This document shows positions 39,201-49,138 of a stretch of DNA of 64,000 bases, piece after piece. Where the stretch lies: NCBI GenBank assembly GCA_013399875.1, contig VXAZ01005708.1:310049-374048 (forward strand). The letters are read 5' to 3'. The notes below the pieces were generated by a model, which ran no database searches, had not been told where the DNA came from, and saw nothing but the letters and a program-made list of their open reading frames with translations. Position 1 is the stretch's first letter, and every line of letters starts with the position of its first letter. Both the position numbers and the translations under genes were made by a program. This DNA is from Gymnorhina tibicen (lineage: Eukaryota; Chordata; Aves; Passeriformes; Artamidae).

Positions 39201-42200
39201 TCCAGTGCTTCCCTCGCCACAGAACAGGGTGGCTTTGCTAACTCTGCTCAAGGTGGGATGTTGCTATCCCCGAAGATAAGATCAGTCCCTTTCTCCTGCT
39301 GCAGGGGAGGCAAAATGGTCTGACTCCTTACTCCATGGTAAGTCCATGCCTGGATTTCCTGATTTAAGTACAGGCAGGTCACCTATCTGGTCTATGCCGG
39401 AAAATATCCACCTGTAGATGAACAACGATGTTATTTCCTCACTCCATCATATGCTGCCGTACACTGCACAGTCCTCAAGGCAGGGACTACCAACAACTAC
39501 AGGTGGAGCAAACCATGACAGATGTTGTAAACAACCCCTGATGGATGCTATCTTAACCCAAGCTGGTGCTTCCAGAGTTTTTCCGGTTATATCAGTACCT
39601 TGTGAGCACCTGGACTGGGCAGGTTAAGAAGAGCTGGTAAAGGTGGTGTGCCTTTACCCAGGTGGTGTCCCCAGAACCCGAGGGGGAAAGCTGAAGTTGA
39701 GAGCAATGAAATTGGTAAAACAAACACTTTTGGAAGGACCCTCCAGCTCTGAAAAAGCCAAGAGATTTGCAACATGACCACAAATGGCCAAGAGCTGTCT
39801 TCTCCCAATACTTAACATCTAAACCGCTAGCGCAATTAAAAAGCAAATATTTTTGTGAGCTAGAAAATGGAAAACAAAATTGTTTGGTTTTTGTTTATTT
39901 GGGTTTTTTAAGTTATTCTCTCTTTCTGGAAGCCTGATTTTCATTAACGTAATATTTCTGTTAGCAGTCTTGTCTACGTAAGGCATCTGTAGAAAGTTTT
40001 TATTGTTAACTTAATAGTGAAAATCTAATACAGGTTCCATTTGAATTTTCCTATTAAATTGACGTCAATGGCAGCCTGAGAATCAGATTGTTACAACCCA
40101 GACTATGAAACAAACATTCAAGTCAGATGCTATAAATGTAGCCACTACACACTGGTAAGTGTGTTTTAATATTTTTAATCAGGTCTCTGGGTAGAGCCAA
40201 GATACACTTGGCATAGAGATGACGGGAAAAATTATAAAAATGTAGATGTTTTTACTTGGAAAGTCAATTATAATTTATTTCCAGAAAAACTGAAAAAAAA
40301 AAATGGAATACACGCACAGAACAGCACTTTAGTGAGCAGATGTACAAATATAAACGTAACTGGAGCTTGATGTCTTACTCAGCGCGCTTGCCACACAACA
40401 GATTAAAGGTGAGACATCATCTTCCCTGTAAGGTTACTTCCCCAGGAACATTATGTGTGGCACAGGGATCCCAAAAAGGAAGGGGGACAAGGGAATCCTA
40501 TGGCAGCATTAAAGCAGCTGAATGGACTGAATAATGGTACAGTAGAAAGAAGAGAAATTGTGTGTAGGGAGAGGAGATTTCTGGTTGGAATAAGAGTTTC
40601 CCCCAGAACAGGATTACAAGAAATCTGAAAATTCCAGCTAAGATTCCCATCAAAGGGACAACAGGGTCCTATAACTCATGCACTTTGGAAGAAACTCATC
40701 CTCCTCAAAGCTGCAGATTTTTACAAAGAGACCAGCAGAAAGATAAAATAAATAACATCACCAAGTGGTAACAAAGCTGTGCTGGAAGAGAGATGGCTGA
40801 GATGGCCTTCTCTTCCTCTCCCGTGCTGGTCTCCAGAAATCTGTGGGTATGGCATGGGGTCCCAGGGCACATAGCACTGATGCTTCTCTTGCCAAAAGCC
40901 ACAATAAGATCAAAGAGAGCTCAGAAGAGTAAACAAAAAGTCAACACACAAGGCTCTGTTATTTGCAATTGTTTACTGCTACAAAGAGGGCCTGAACCCT
41001 TATCAGATTTCAAAACCTTTTCGGCATGTGTGAAAGAAGGATGAATCAGAGCAGAAAAGCCTGAAGAGTTTTGTCATTTTGGCGGTCAAGGTGGACTACA
41101 CAAGTCATATTTTCAAATCCAACAGAAAAGCATTGGAACTTTGTGCTAATTATCAAATTACTTCGAGTATCATCCAAGTCACAGATTCTTTTATTAACTA
41201 GAAAATCAGCTGGGTAAAAGTTTTCTTCTCTTCTAACCCACAAGGTATTTGTAAGGCCTGCAATAATGAGGTTTGAAATCAAACAGGTTTTTAAATTAAA
41301 AACAATCAAAACTAAACTGCTTTAAAAAAAAATCAATTACAGTTCACAAAACTTCAGATTGTTTCTTATTTAATACTAACAAGGCTGTAAGTTACACACA
41401 CGTGTTAGAAAAGTGAACTCTCTTTCCAAAACATTTTTCGGGACTCTTGGCAATAATAAACAGCTTGGGCTTGGATGTTAGATTAAGGAGAGGGGAAAAG
41501 AGCCCTGTGACCCATATTTTATGTCAGAGTAAGAGTAAGGAATGGTATTGCCCATGCAGGCACCAGCTACCTGCCACAGACCTGACCTCTGTCTGGAAAT
41601 TATGGACACTGCACTGAAAAATGGAGAGATGCCAGTACTGCAGTAGAAAATGAAGGTGCTGGAGCACCCCTCTCCCTTATAAACCCACACTTGCAAAATG
41701 CAAATTACCAACATTCAGCAAGAAGTTATTGACTTGATGCAAACATAAAAACATTCAACTTCCTTCCAAGCAGTAACCTGCTGAGATTCCGTGGGCACTG
41801 AAAAGCCTGTCCATCACAGCCCTCGGGAACACAGCCTTGTTGTGATTATGCTGGTGGACATTTGCTCTACGCAGAGCACCAGGTTTCCTGTGCAAGGCTG
41901 GAAAGATCCCAGCATGATTTATGGTGTATTGTTACAGCACCGTCTAGACGTGACTCGCTTGCTCAGGAACCGATAACAGCGAGCCCACGACAATACAAAC
42001 CCAACAGAGGTAACACGTCCTGCCAACACTGCAGTCAGCACAGCTCCCCGGGACAAACCTCTTTTTTATACAGCCTCCTCAGCAGGCTGCTCTCCTATTC
42101 CCAACCTGTTCAGGGTGAGGGGAAGGCAGACTGAACTTTTAGAAGCTGTGATGATGCACCTATCATAATCCTTCCTAGATCAGCTGTGGGGATTCTGTAG

Positions 42201-43109
42201 CCCTGCCACGACACTTTGCCCAGCTGGGAATGGCTGTTCAAGTGATAGCTCCCGCAACAAACTCAGCCCAGGCTGGAGCACGCTCTACAGTCATCTTATT
42301 CGCACACACACTTATGGGTGCCTTCTCCGGGGCCTTGGGAAGTGTCTGATGGCTTACTTTTGCCATACCAGTAAATGCCACTGCCTAGCCAAGACACAGC
42401 TTACTTTGGCAGAAGACTCTGCAGGAGGATTAGCAACAGCACCAAGAGGACTTTCATGCTTGGAATAAGCGTAGCTGCACCTGGGCTTCTGTTGACAGAA
42501 TTATGCTGGTAAAAGTGGAAGGGGGAAAATGGGGGGAAATGGCTTCCTGACCAACCAAACATGCCAGCAAAATCAGTAAGCATAGGGTCAGGCTTCAGAA
42601 CAAACCACACCGCAATTCCTGGCACACGCTGTTATAGTGGAAATTTCAATCACAATAACCTGCAGTAATTAAATGGACCACGGAAGGACTTTTGCCCTCA
42701 GGGAAGGGATAAAAAGAATAATATTTCCTTCAACAAGCTGGAGTACATCCAGCACCAGCACAACTGTGCAGGACTGGGTGTAGCGGTATCAACCTCTCAC
42801 GCGACAGCCACTGGCAAGGAAACCAGATAGAGAAGTGTGGGAAATGCGAGTGCTTTCTCTTTTCAGTCACACAGCATTCCTTGATACCTGAAGCTCCTAG
42901 TCCAAGGAGAAAAAAAAGAAAAGCATAGCTGACTTGGAAGTCAGCCAGCGTGCATTGCTGTTGGGAGAGGTAGGTGTGAAGAAAAACTGCAAGTCTGGAG
43001 CATTCCTGGAGGAGCACTCGTTGATTTCTTTCTGCAAGCAAGCTGATTTAAAACTTCACTTCTTCAATGGCAGGTCCCAGAGCAAGTCTGGCCAACCAGA
43101 ACATCCCTC
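39201..43109. other. Noncoding DNA
   Basis: No gene is supported. The part up to about 39850 has a different, GC-richer texture and may belong to the same repeat as the LTR-like block to its left. A perfect cAMP-response-type palindrome lies at 40060-40067. The remainder is ordinary. Confidence 0.5.
40060..40067. promoter_or_regulatory. Perfect CRE palindrome (TGACGTCA)
   Basis: The 8-bp full cAMP-response element is embedded in a longer symmetric core (ATTGACGTCAAT, 12 bp). It keeps an intact CpG in otherwise CpG-poor, AT-rich DNA. Known binders of this motif are CREB/ATF factors. Function here is inferred from the motif only. Confidence 0.3.
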
Positions 43110-43114
43110 AGAGG
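43110..43114. repeat. Left target-site duplication AGAGG
   Basis: The five bases AGAGG directly before the LTR recur directly after it at 43758-43762. Confidence 0.9.
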
Positions 43115-43757
43115 TGTGTTGGTTTTGCAAGGCCTGGTTTTTGGTAGTGGAGGGGCCACAGAGGTGGCTTCTGTGAGAAGCTGCTGGAAGCTTCCACCAT
43201 GCCCGGCAGAGCCAACCCCTGATGGCTCTGAAGATGGACATGCTGATGGCCACGGCGGGGCCAATTAGAGATGGTAGTAACACCTCTGTGATAAGATATT
43301 TAAGAAGAAATCAAAACAAAAGTAGAACTGCTGCTCGTGAGATTGGAACCACGCTGGAGAACTCCATGGAGAACTGTCTCCTGTGGGAAGAGACCCCACA
43401 GTCTCACAGGGGAACAACTCCTTTACCTGAGCCCAGTGGAAGAAAATTTTGGGTGATGAACTGACCAAAACCCTCACCCCCTGTCTTCCTTGGTGGGAAG
43501 GAGGGAGGCGTTGGGGGAAGAAAAGGTGTTTTTAGGGGCTTAGTTTTTACTTCTCATTATCCTCCCCTGACTTTGTTGGTAATAACCTCACTTTGTATCT
43601 CTAAGTTGAGCCTGTTTTGCCCTTGGAGTATTTTCTCCCAGTCCTTATCTCAAGTCATGACCCCTTCATTAAATTTTTCTCTCCTCTGCCCAGCCGTGGC
43701 AGGGGAGGGTGAGGGAGTGGCTTTTGCCTGGCATTTGGCCAGTGTCAAGACATGACA
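43115..43757 (+). mobile_element. Complete solo LTR (ERVL-like), 643 bp
   Basis: The element begins TGTGTTGG and ends ATGACA, giving canonical TG...CA ends and a short TGT/ACA terminal inverted match. It is flanked by identical 5-bp copies of AGAGG. A TATA-like box (TATTTAAG) lies at 43297-43304 and an ATTAAA poly-A signal at 43668-43673, so U3 is about 200 bp, R about 350 bp and U5 under 80 bp. Transcription would run on the plus strand. I recognise the opening 'ggttttgcaaggcctggttt' and the 'gccaattagagatggtagt' stretch as typical of abundant passerine LTRs. The 5-bp duplication fits ERVL-type elements. No internal viral genes are present, so LTR-LTR recombination has removed the provirus. 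The frames inside it (43222-43464 plus, 43669-43902 minus) are not genes. Confidence 0.93.
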
Positions 43758-43762
43758 AGAGG
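43758..43762. repeat. Right target-site duplication AGAGG
   Basis: Exact copy of 43110-43114, directly following the final CA of the solo LTR. Confidence 0.9.
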
Positions 43763-45968
43763 AAATAAAGACGGGAAGGCTTAAATAAGGAGAAGAAGCT
43801 GAGCAGAGTCCCCACAAGGTTCCAGCCATCTGGAACTGAGCGCATGAGCAGCGGACACACGGCTGCATGGCATGGAGAGCACGGGAATGCCGGGACGAGC
43901 AATGAGGTGTCTCCCGTTCCACACAGTCACCTTCTCGAGTACAGGTGGAGAACAGAGAGATTTCAGGAACAATGTACAGACATATAGCAGCTCAGCACTT
44001 GAAAATCTGTCTCAATTTGTGGAAGCTGAAGAAGGCTTCATCATTCAATCTAGCACAGCATTTTGTTTTTCAGACAGATCCAATTATTTTTCAACATGAA
44101 AGCTCTTAAAGCTGACAGGATGCATCCTTTTCTTATCCCATCACTACACAGGCTTTTATGGAAACTATGTATCTAAAAAGACAAACAGTTAACAATTCTC
44201 CTTACAATAACATCCGTCCTATTTTTGTCATCACTTGAAGCCTTGTGAGATTATAAATTTGCTTTACTTCTTTCTGGTTGACTTCGCAAATCTTCCCCAA
44301 ATCAAATGTTAGTCACACATACATTCTCTAAAACTTAATGCTTAGCAACACCCAAAATAATAAACTCTACAGGATTTTTATGAGTCAGTATTTCTGCACT
44401 CCTGTCCTACGAAATATCAAACTCCTTCCTTTGATCAGTTGGCACAAATGTCACTATGGCTAACTCTGGCCACACTCATGTATTAGGCAGATCTACTTCT
44501 ACCTGAATTTCTTATTGAATGCATTTGCAAGTTTTTAAGGGGGAAACCAACAAATCCCTGCATCTGTAAACTTTTTTAAAATCAAATGTGTAAAATCTTT
44601 AAACCCTTTTTTATCACAACCATGGCCCTGCTACAGAGCTGGCAGCTCCAGCACTGCAACCATGGGTTCACAAAGATATTCGATAATTCCCTTCCCAGAA
44701 ATTCCTCAATACAGATTACCAGGCATTAGGGAATCCTGGATAGATTAATGAACAGCTGAACGTGCAGTCAGCAGAAGAGGAATGTCCTTTCTGAGCCCAG
44801 AAAGTAATAAAATATATATGCTCATATTTCATAGAAGACACAAAACAGAGCAGATCTGCATGGGGGGACACGTTTTAGAAAGGGCCAGTGTTTGTCCAGC
44901 ATTATTCTTGTGTGCAAGCTCACAAGCACAGAGAGCATCAGCCACCCTGCGTAACATCCACACCCTCTCTTTCTGTTAATAACAGGTGAGATCAGAATGC
45001 TTTTAAATTAGGAAGAATTATGACAGTTAATGGAATCTTCCACATTGTAGTGCACATAAAATTAGTGTCTTGTAGTCAAATACACAATACAGTGAAAAAT
45101 AAAGCAGTCTGTATTAGCAGGAACATAGCTGGAAAATTGCATGTTTTCTTTGCTGTTTTGTTTTATCTACCACTACGATTTCAATACCTCAGTGATATCT
45201 TGCTTCTTGAGTGCATGACAAGTCAGAATTTACAGGTCAGAGAGTAGAGGAAGAAGGGTGAAAACAGAAAGACATTTACCTACAACTTTGCATTTTACAA
45301 ACCCTATTTATGCCTAACACAGCTATTCACATTTGGTCAGCTACTGGACGTGTGTGGGAACTGTTCTGAGAACAGTAATTTGGCAAAGGCAGTAAAAACG
45401 CACAGCCAGAACATTTGCTGAACAGAAATACATGTAAGCTCCATGAAGGGGGTTAACACAAAGCTGGGAGGGGTAGTATTCTAAACAGCGGTCGTAGCAT
45501 CAGCATAAAACTTAAGCAAGCAATCTAGACAACCAAATAGCGCATTCTCTCTCTTTCTTTTACAGAGGAGAGAAGAAAATGATGGCAGAGGTATAAGGAG
45601 CAAAGAACCGCTTCGTCTCTGTTCCTCTATTCTTTCCATTTGGAAAAAGCATCAAAGTACATTCAACAGCCAGAGAGAGCAGGACCTTTCACAGCATGAA
45701 GCTCATTGACACAGGTGAACAATAGGATTTGAAGTGTGCTAAGCAGCAGGTGAAATACAGATTGAATCTTAGAATTCCTGCAACACTGTTGACATCAAAG
45801 GAACAACACTACAGCAGGCCTGACTCTGACCAAGAGCTGTTCTTCATGTGGGAAAACCTGCAACAGCAGATCATGGTGGGGGGAGAAGAAAGTGGGGGAG
45901 AGGGAAGTTAGCAAAGCAGGTTGGCTCCAAGCAGCTTTTGCCACTCTTTCCTTGGGAAAACCTGCTGA
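43763..45968. other. Single-copy noncoding DNA
   Basis: No gene is supported. Several minus-strand frames at 43650-43972 straddle the LTR edge and the flanking DNA, which shows they are chance frames. The rest is AT-leaning with no recognisable repeat. Confidence 0.6.
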
Positions 45969-45973
45969 GGGGC
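45969..45973. repeat. Left target-site duplication GGGGC
   Basis: GGGGC occurs directly before the TG start of the LTR and again at 46584-46588 after its CA end. Confidence 0.85.
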
Positions 45974-46583
45974 TGTGCTGGGATGGTTTGGGTGCTCAAA
46001 AGGGCTGGTTTGGTTTAAGCCCAGTCAGCAACTAAGCCCCAACAGAGCCACTCGCTCACTGTCCCCTGCTGAGATGGGTGAGAGAATCAGAAGAGTAAAA
46101 GTGAGAAAACTGGTGGGTTGAGACAATGACATTTTAAGAGGTAAAGCAAACGTAACACATGCAAGCAAAAATGAAACAAGGATTCATTCACCACATCCCA
46201 TGGCAGGCAGGTGTTCAACCACCTCCAGGAGAGCAGGGCCCTGTCACACGTAACAGTGACTTGGGAAGACAAACACCATCACCGCAAACATCCCCTCCTT
46301 CCCCCTAGTTTATATGCTGAGTATGATCCATATTGTCTGGGACATCCCTTTGGTCAGCTGGGGTCAGCTGTCCCTGCTGTGTCCCCTCCCAGCTTCTTGT
46401 GCACCCTCAGCCTCCTCACTGGTGGGGTGGGTGAGGAGAAGAAAAGGCCTAGTGTAAGTCCTGCTCAGCAAGAACTAAAGCATCCCTGTGTTATCAACAC
46501 TGCTTCCAGCACAAATCCCAAACACAAATCATACCAGCTACTCTGAAGAAAATTAACTCCACATGCCAGCCAAAACCAGCACA
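45974..46583 (-). mobile_element. Complete solo LTR (neoavian, ERVL-like), 610 bp
   Basis: On the plus strand the element runs from TGTGCTGG to CCAGCACA, a perfect 8-bp terminal inverted repeat. It is flanked by 5-bp duplications of GGGGC. Its sense strand is minus: a TATAAA box lies at 46314-46309, preceded by the U3 part. I recognise the U3 part from widespread bird LTRs, in plus-strand order 'ccctttggtcagctggggtc', 'tcccagcttcttgtgcaccc' and 'gtgttatcaacactgcttcc'. The U5-side text 'gtgagaaaactggtgggttg' also matches that family. A clean AATAAA is not seen where the family has its poly-A signal; the site reads CTTAAAATG, so the copy is probably decayed. No internal viral genes remain, as expected of a solo LTR. 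Confidence 0.92.
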
Positions 46584-46588
46584 GGGGC
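46584..46588. repeat. Right target-site duplication GGGGC
   Basis: Exact copy of 45969-45973 abutting the other end of the solo LTR. Confidence 0.85.
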
Positions 46589-48043
46589 TCAGCCTGAGAG
46601 CTCACGAATACCACAGCCACCAGTGTTTGGATATACAATCTGGGTTCTTACAAAACCTTCTCTAGTTCCAGTGTATATTTTCTTCCTCCTCTGCCTCAGA
46701 GACTTCTGGGACAGTTCCTGTAACCACCCAACTGTACTTCCAGACTTGCTTGGAAATGTGTTCTTCCAACTGTTCCATGCTTTCAATCTCTGCCTCAGAA
46801 GCACAACAGCAATACATACAGGTTTCATTGCCAGCTGAAATGCCAATTGCAACACCCAAGTCAAAGTTCCAGGCGTGACCTTAGTTCCTACGGCCTCAGG
46901 GACAGGCCTGGAGGCACACACAAGCCTCCCCTGCCCATCTCCTCCAGGAGAAAAGGAGTAAGCAACAGCTTCCATCTGGAAAGAGACCATCAGGGTGTCA
47001 ATAGCAACACTAACCTTCAGAAACCCAAACCTTCATCACCAAAGCGTACATTAAAGCAAACGCTTTAATACCTCAATAACATGATTTTTAAATACCTGAA
47101 AAAAGCATCAGTGAGCACAAGTCCTACTGAGCTGCAAAACCAAACATAACTAACTGCAAGTGTATCCTTGACAGGGACATGAACACCATTCACCTTTACA
47201 ATGTCTTCCCAAGTGCTAGACTTGCATGGTTCAACACATGCAGGTCCAGCAGCTGCAACCAAGTTAGCTTCCAGGACCAAGACACAAAATTTCTATTTTC
47301 AACAGCATTTCTGTCTGTCCCAAGAAAGATCCTGCAGGTGTAAGTACTGTAGAGAATGAGAACCTCACATGACCACGCTGGGACTAGAAATAAACATTTA
47401 CAGCATTCTACTGAAAACCGGTATCACATGAATCAAAATAACAGCAGGAAGATCAGAAGAATAGAACATGTAGTACATTGTGTTTCCAAACCCGTGTACC
47501 AATCCCAATTTTCAAGCATTAAAAAGATCCTGTTCTTCCTTTAGCTGAAAACAGAGTTCAGATATCAAGATGTTCACAAACCCCACAAATCAAGTCTGCA
47601 TTTTTACACAGGTAAGGTTAAAAAAAAAATACTCCTTCCATCCAAGCATGTTTACATACTAGTATCTTATGGTTACAGAATGAAAATCTGCCAACTTCAA
47701 AAACAGACGAACCACCAACCTGCTTCAAAATCCACGCTACTGAGGGCTGTAAGGTAAGGATCTAAAAGCTTTCCATGAGGAGGTAACAAAAATGGATAAA
47801 TTTGTTTCACAGTCAGTGCTTTCAAACACCCATGGGTTCCTCGCAGTCAAAGAAAATTTCCTCGGGTATATCAGGCTAGTGGTTCAACTTGGGATGCCCA
47901 AGTAGTTGTTCTGAGGTCACCATTTCGTGTTCCTCACCAGACAAATCTGCCCTCTCATGACAAAATAGCTCATGCAAAGAATCCAGCCTCACTCTGTACT
48001 GCATAATAATGTCCTTGACCAACTGTCCCCGTACAAAGAATTA
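46589..48043. other. Noncoding DNA
   Basis: No gene is supported. Two overlapping minus-strand frames (46589-46990 and 46662-46859) are somewhat long. The second translates to a peptide with a CMYCCC cluster and an acidic end, but neither frame matches anything I know and no splice donor is visible. The rest is ordinary. Confidence 0.5.
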
Positions 48044-48265
48044 ATCATAGAATCACAGAATCATTTAGGTTGGGACAAGAGCTCCAAGATCATCGAGTCC
48101 AACCTATGACTGAACACTCTGTGAACTGGCCCATGGCCCTGAGTGTTACATCTAGTCATTTCCTGAACACCTCCATCACCTCCCTGGGCAGCCCATTTCA
48201 ATGTTTGACAACCCCTTTCCGTAAAGAAATGCTTCCTGGTGTCCAACCCGCACCTCCCCCGGAGG
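48044..48265 (-). mobile_element. CR1 LINE, 5'-truncated 3' end
   Basis: The plus strand opens with three octamer-like units (ATCATAGA, ATCACAGA, ATCATTTA), the reverse complement of the CR1 tail. It goes on with 'ggttgggacaag', 'aagatcatcgagtccaacc', 'tccctgggcagcccatttc', 'gtttgacaacccctttccg' and 'aagaaatgcttcctggtgtc'. This is the ordered 3' region of an avian CR1 on the minus strand. Likeness ends near 'cacctcccccgg', so about 220 bp remain and no reverse-transcriptase frame is kept. It ends about 240 bp before the large inverted repeat, and the two share no sequence. Confidence 0.93.
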
Positions 48266-48504
48266 CTGTATTTATGATGTAACATGCAGTGAAACTCAAG
48301 CAAGAGGAAAAGAGGGCACACAAGTATCAAAGCACACAAGTGCGAAGGGGCCCTGTGTCTGGATGCACACCAATACAATTAAATATTATTACTTGCAAAG
48401 TATAAAATACATGTCCACACATCATGCTTACGTGTATATATAAAATCAGAAGTGCTTCCAGCTTGACGCGTTTCTACGTGTTTCCTGAATTTGGTTACAC
48501 CTGA
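48266..48504. other. Spacer between CR1 and inverted repeat
   Basis: No gene or repeat is visible in these bases. Confidence 0.6.
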
Positions 48505-48631
48505 TGCTTCACAGCTGGAAAAAGTTACTTTTTCCATTAAAACAGGAATTAACTGGCTTTAAGGGACTTATGATCTTTTTATCTTAAGAAAACTCTTCCA
48601 TAATAAGAAGAGCTTAAATTGTGATGGTCTG
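48505..48631 (+). repeat. Left arm of a perfect 127-bp inverted repeat
   Basis: The arm begins TGCTTCACAGCTGG and ends AAATTGTGATGGTCTG. Compared base by base with the reverse complement of 49012-49138, all 127 positions agree. Near its outer end it holds a small internal palindrome (GGAAAAAGT-T-ACTTTTTCC, 19 bases). The arm is not CR1 or LTR sequence and matches no family I recognise. No direct duplication is visible at the outer borders. Confidence 0.95.
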
Positions 48632-49011
48632 AATGCTGAGATGTCACATAAGGGAGTTTCACACAACAGAACCTTACGAGGAGAACCAAACCTAAAGGTT
48701 ACAGGGTTATCTGACTGCCAACATACACATTGCTTCCAAAAAGCTGTAGACAGGCAAGGAGGAACCCATCCTGTACTCATGATCCCTTCAAGCAATTTGC
48801 TGTTGCGATCAAATTTAAAACATGCAATTAATCAATAAAACTTACTAAAGGACTCAGAAGTGTTCACATATGCAGTTATGAAAATGTTCTGAACTTTTTT
48901 CCTTGACATTCATTAAGGAATATTCATCCTGTTTCTGTTAACACTGATAGTATTTCATTACAGCCAATGCTATGGAAACACCATAAACCAGGACATCTTC
49001 ATTTTGATTAG
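48632..49011. other. 380-bp spacer of the inverted repeat
   Basis: The spacer is AT-rich single-copy-looking DNA with no gene. The short frame 48641-48838 has no motif. The pieces next to the two arms (AATGCTGAGATGTC on the left; reverse complement AATGAAGATGTCC on the right) are faintly alike. This may mean the inverted similarity once ran further in, or may be chance. Confidence 0.7.
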
Positions 49012-49138
49012 CAGACCATCACAATTTAAGCTCTTCTTATTATGGAAGAGTTTTCTTAAGATAAAAAGATCATAAGTCCCTTAAAGCCAGTTAATTCCTG
49101 TTTTAATGGAAAAAGTAACTTTTTCCAGCTGTGAAGCA
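49012..49138 (-). repeat. Right arm of a perfect 127-bp inverted repeat
   Basis: This is the exact reverse complement of 48505-48631. Identity stops sharply on both sides: the base pairs beyond 48505/49138 and 48631/49012 do not match, and the outer flanks share nothing further. With the other arm it would fold into a 127-bp stem with a 380-nt loop. Confidence 0.95.

Noticed and set aside
43222..43464. 80-codon plus-strand frame
   Set aside because: It lies wholly inside the solo LTR, which carries no gene in such families, and spans the TATA-like box.
46589..46990. 133-codon minus-strand frame next to the solo LTR
   Set aside because: I considered it as a retroviral env or gag remnant. However, the 5-bp target duplication lies between it and the LTR, so it is host flank, and no viral motif is visible.
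48505..49138. CRISPR array or terminator reading of the inverted repeat
   Set aside because: There are only two arms in opposite orientation and the genome is vertebrate. Neither system applies.
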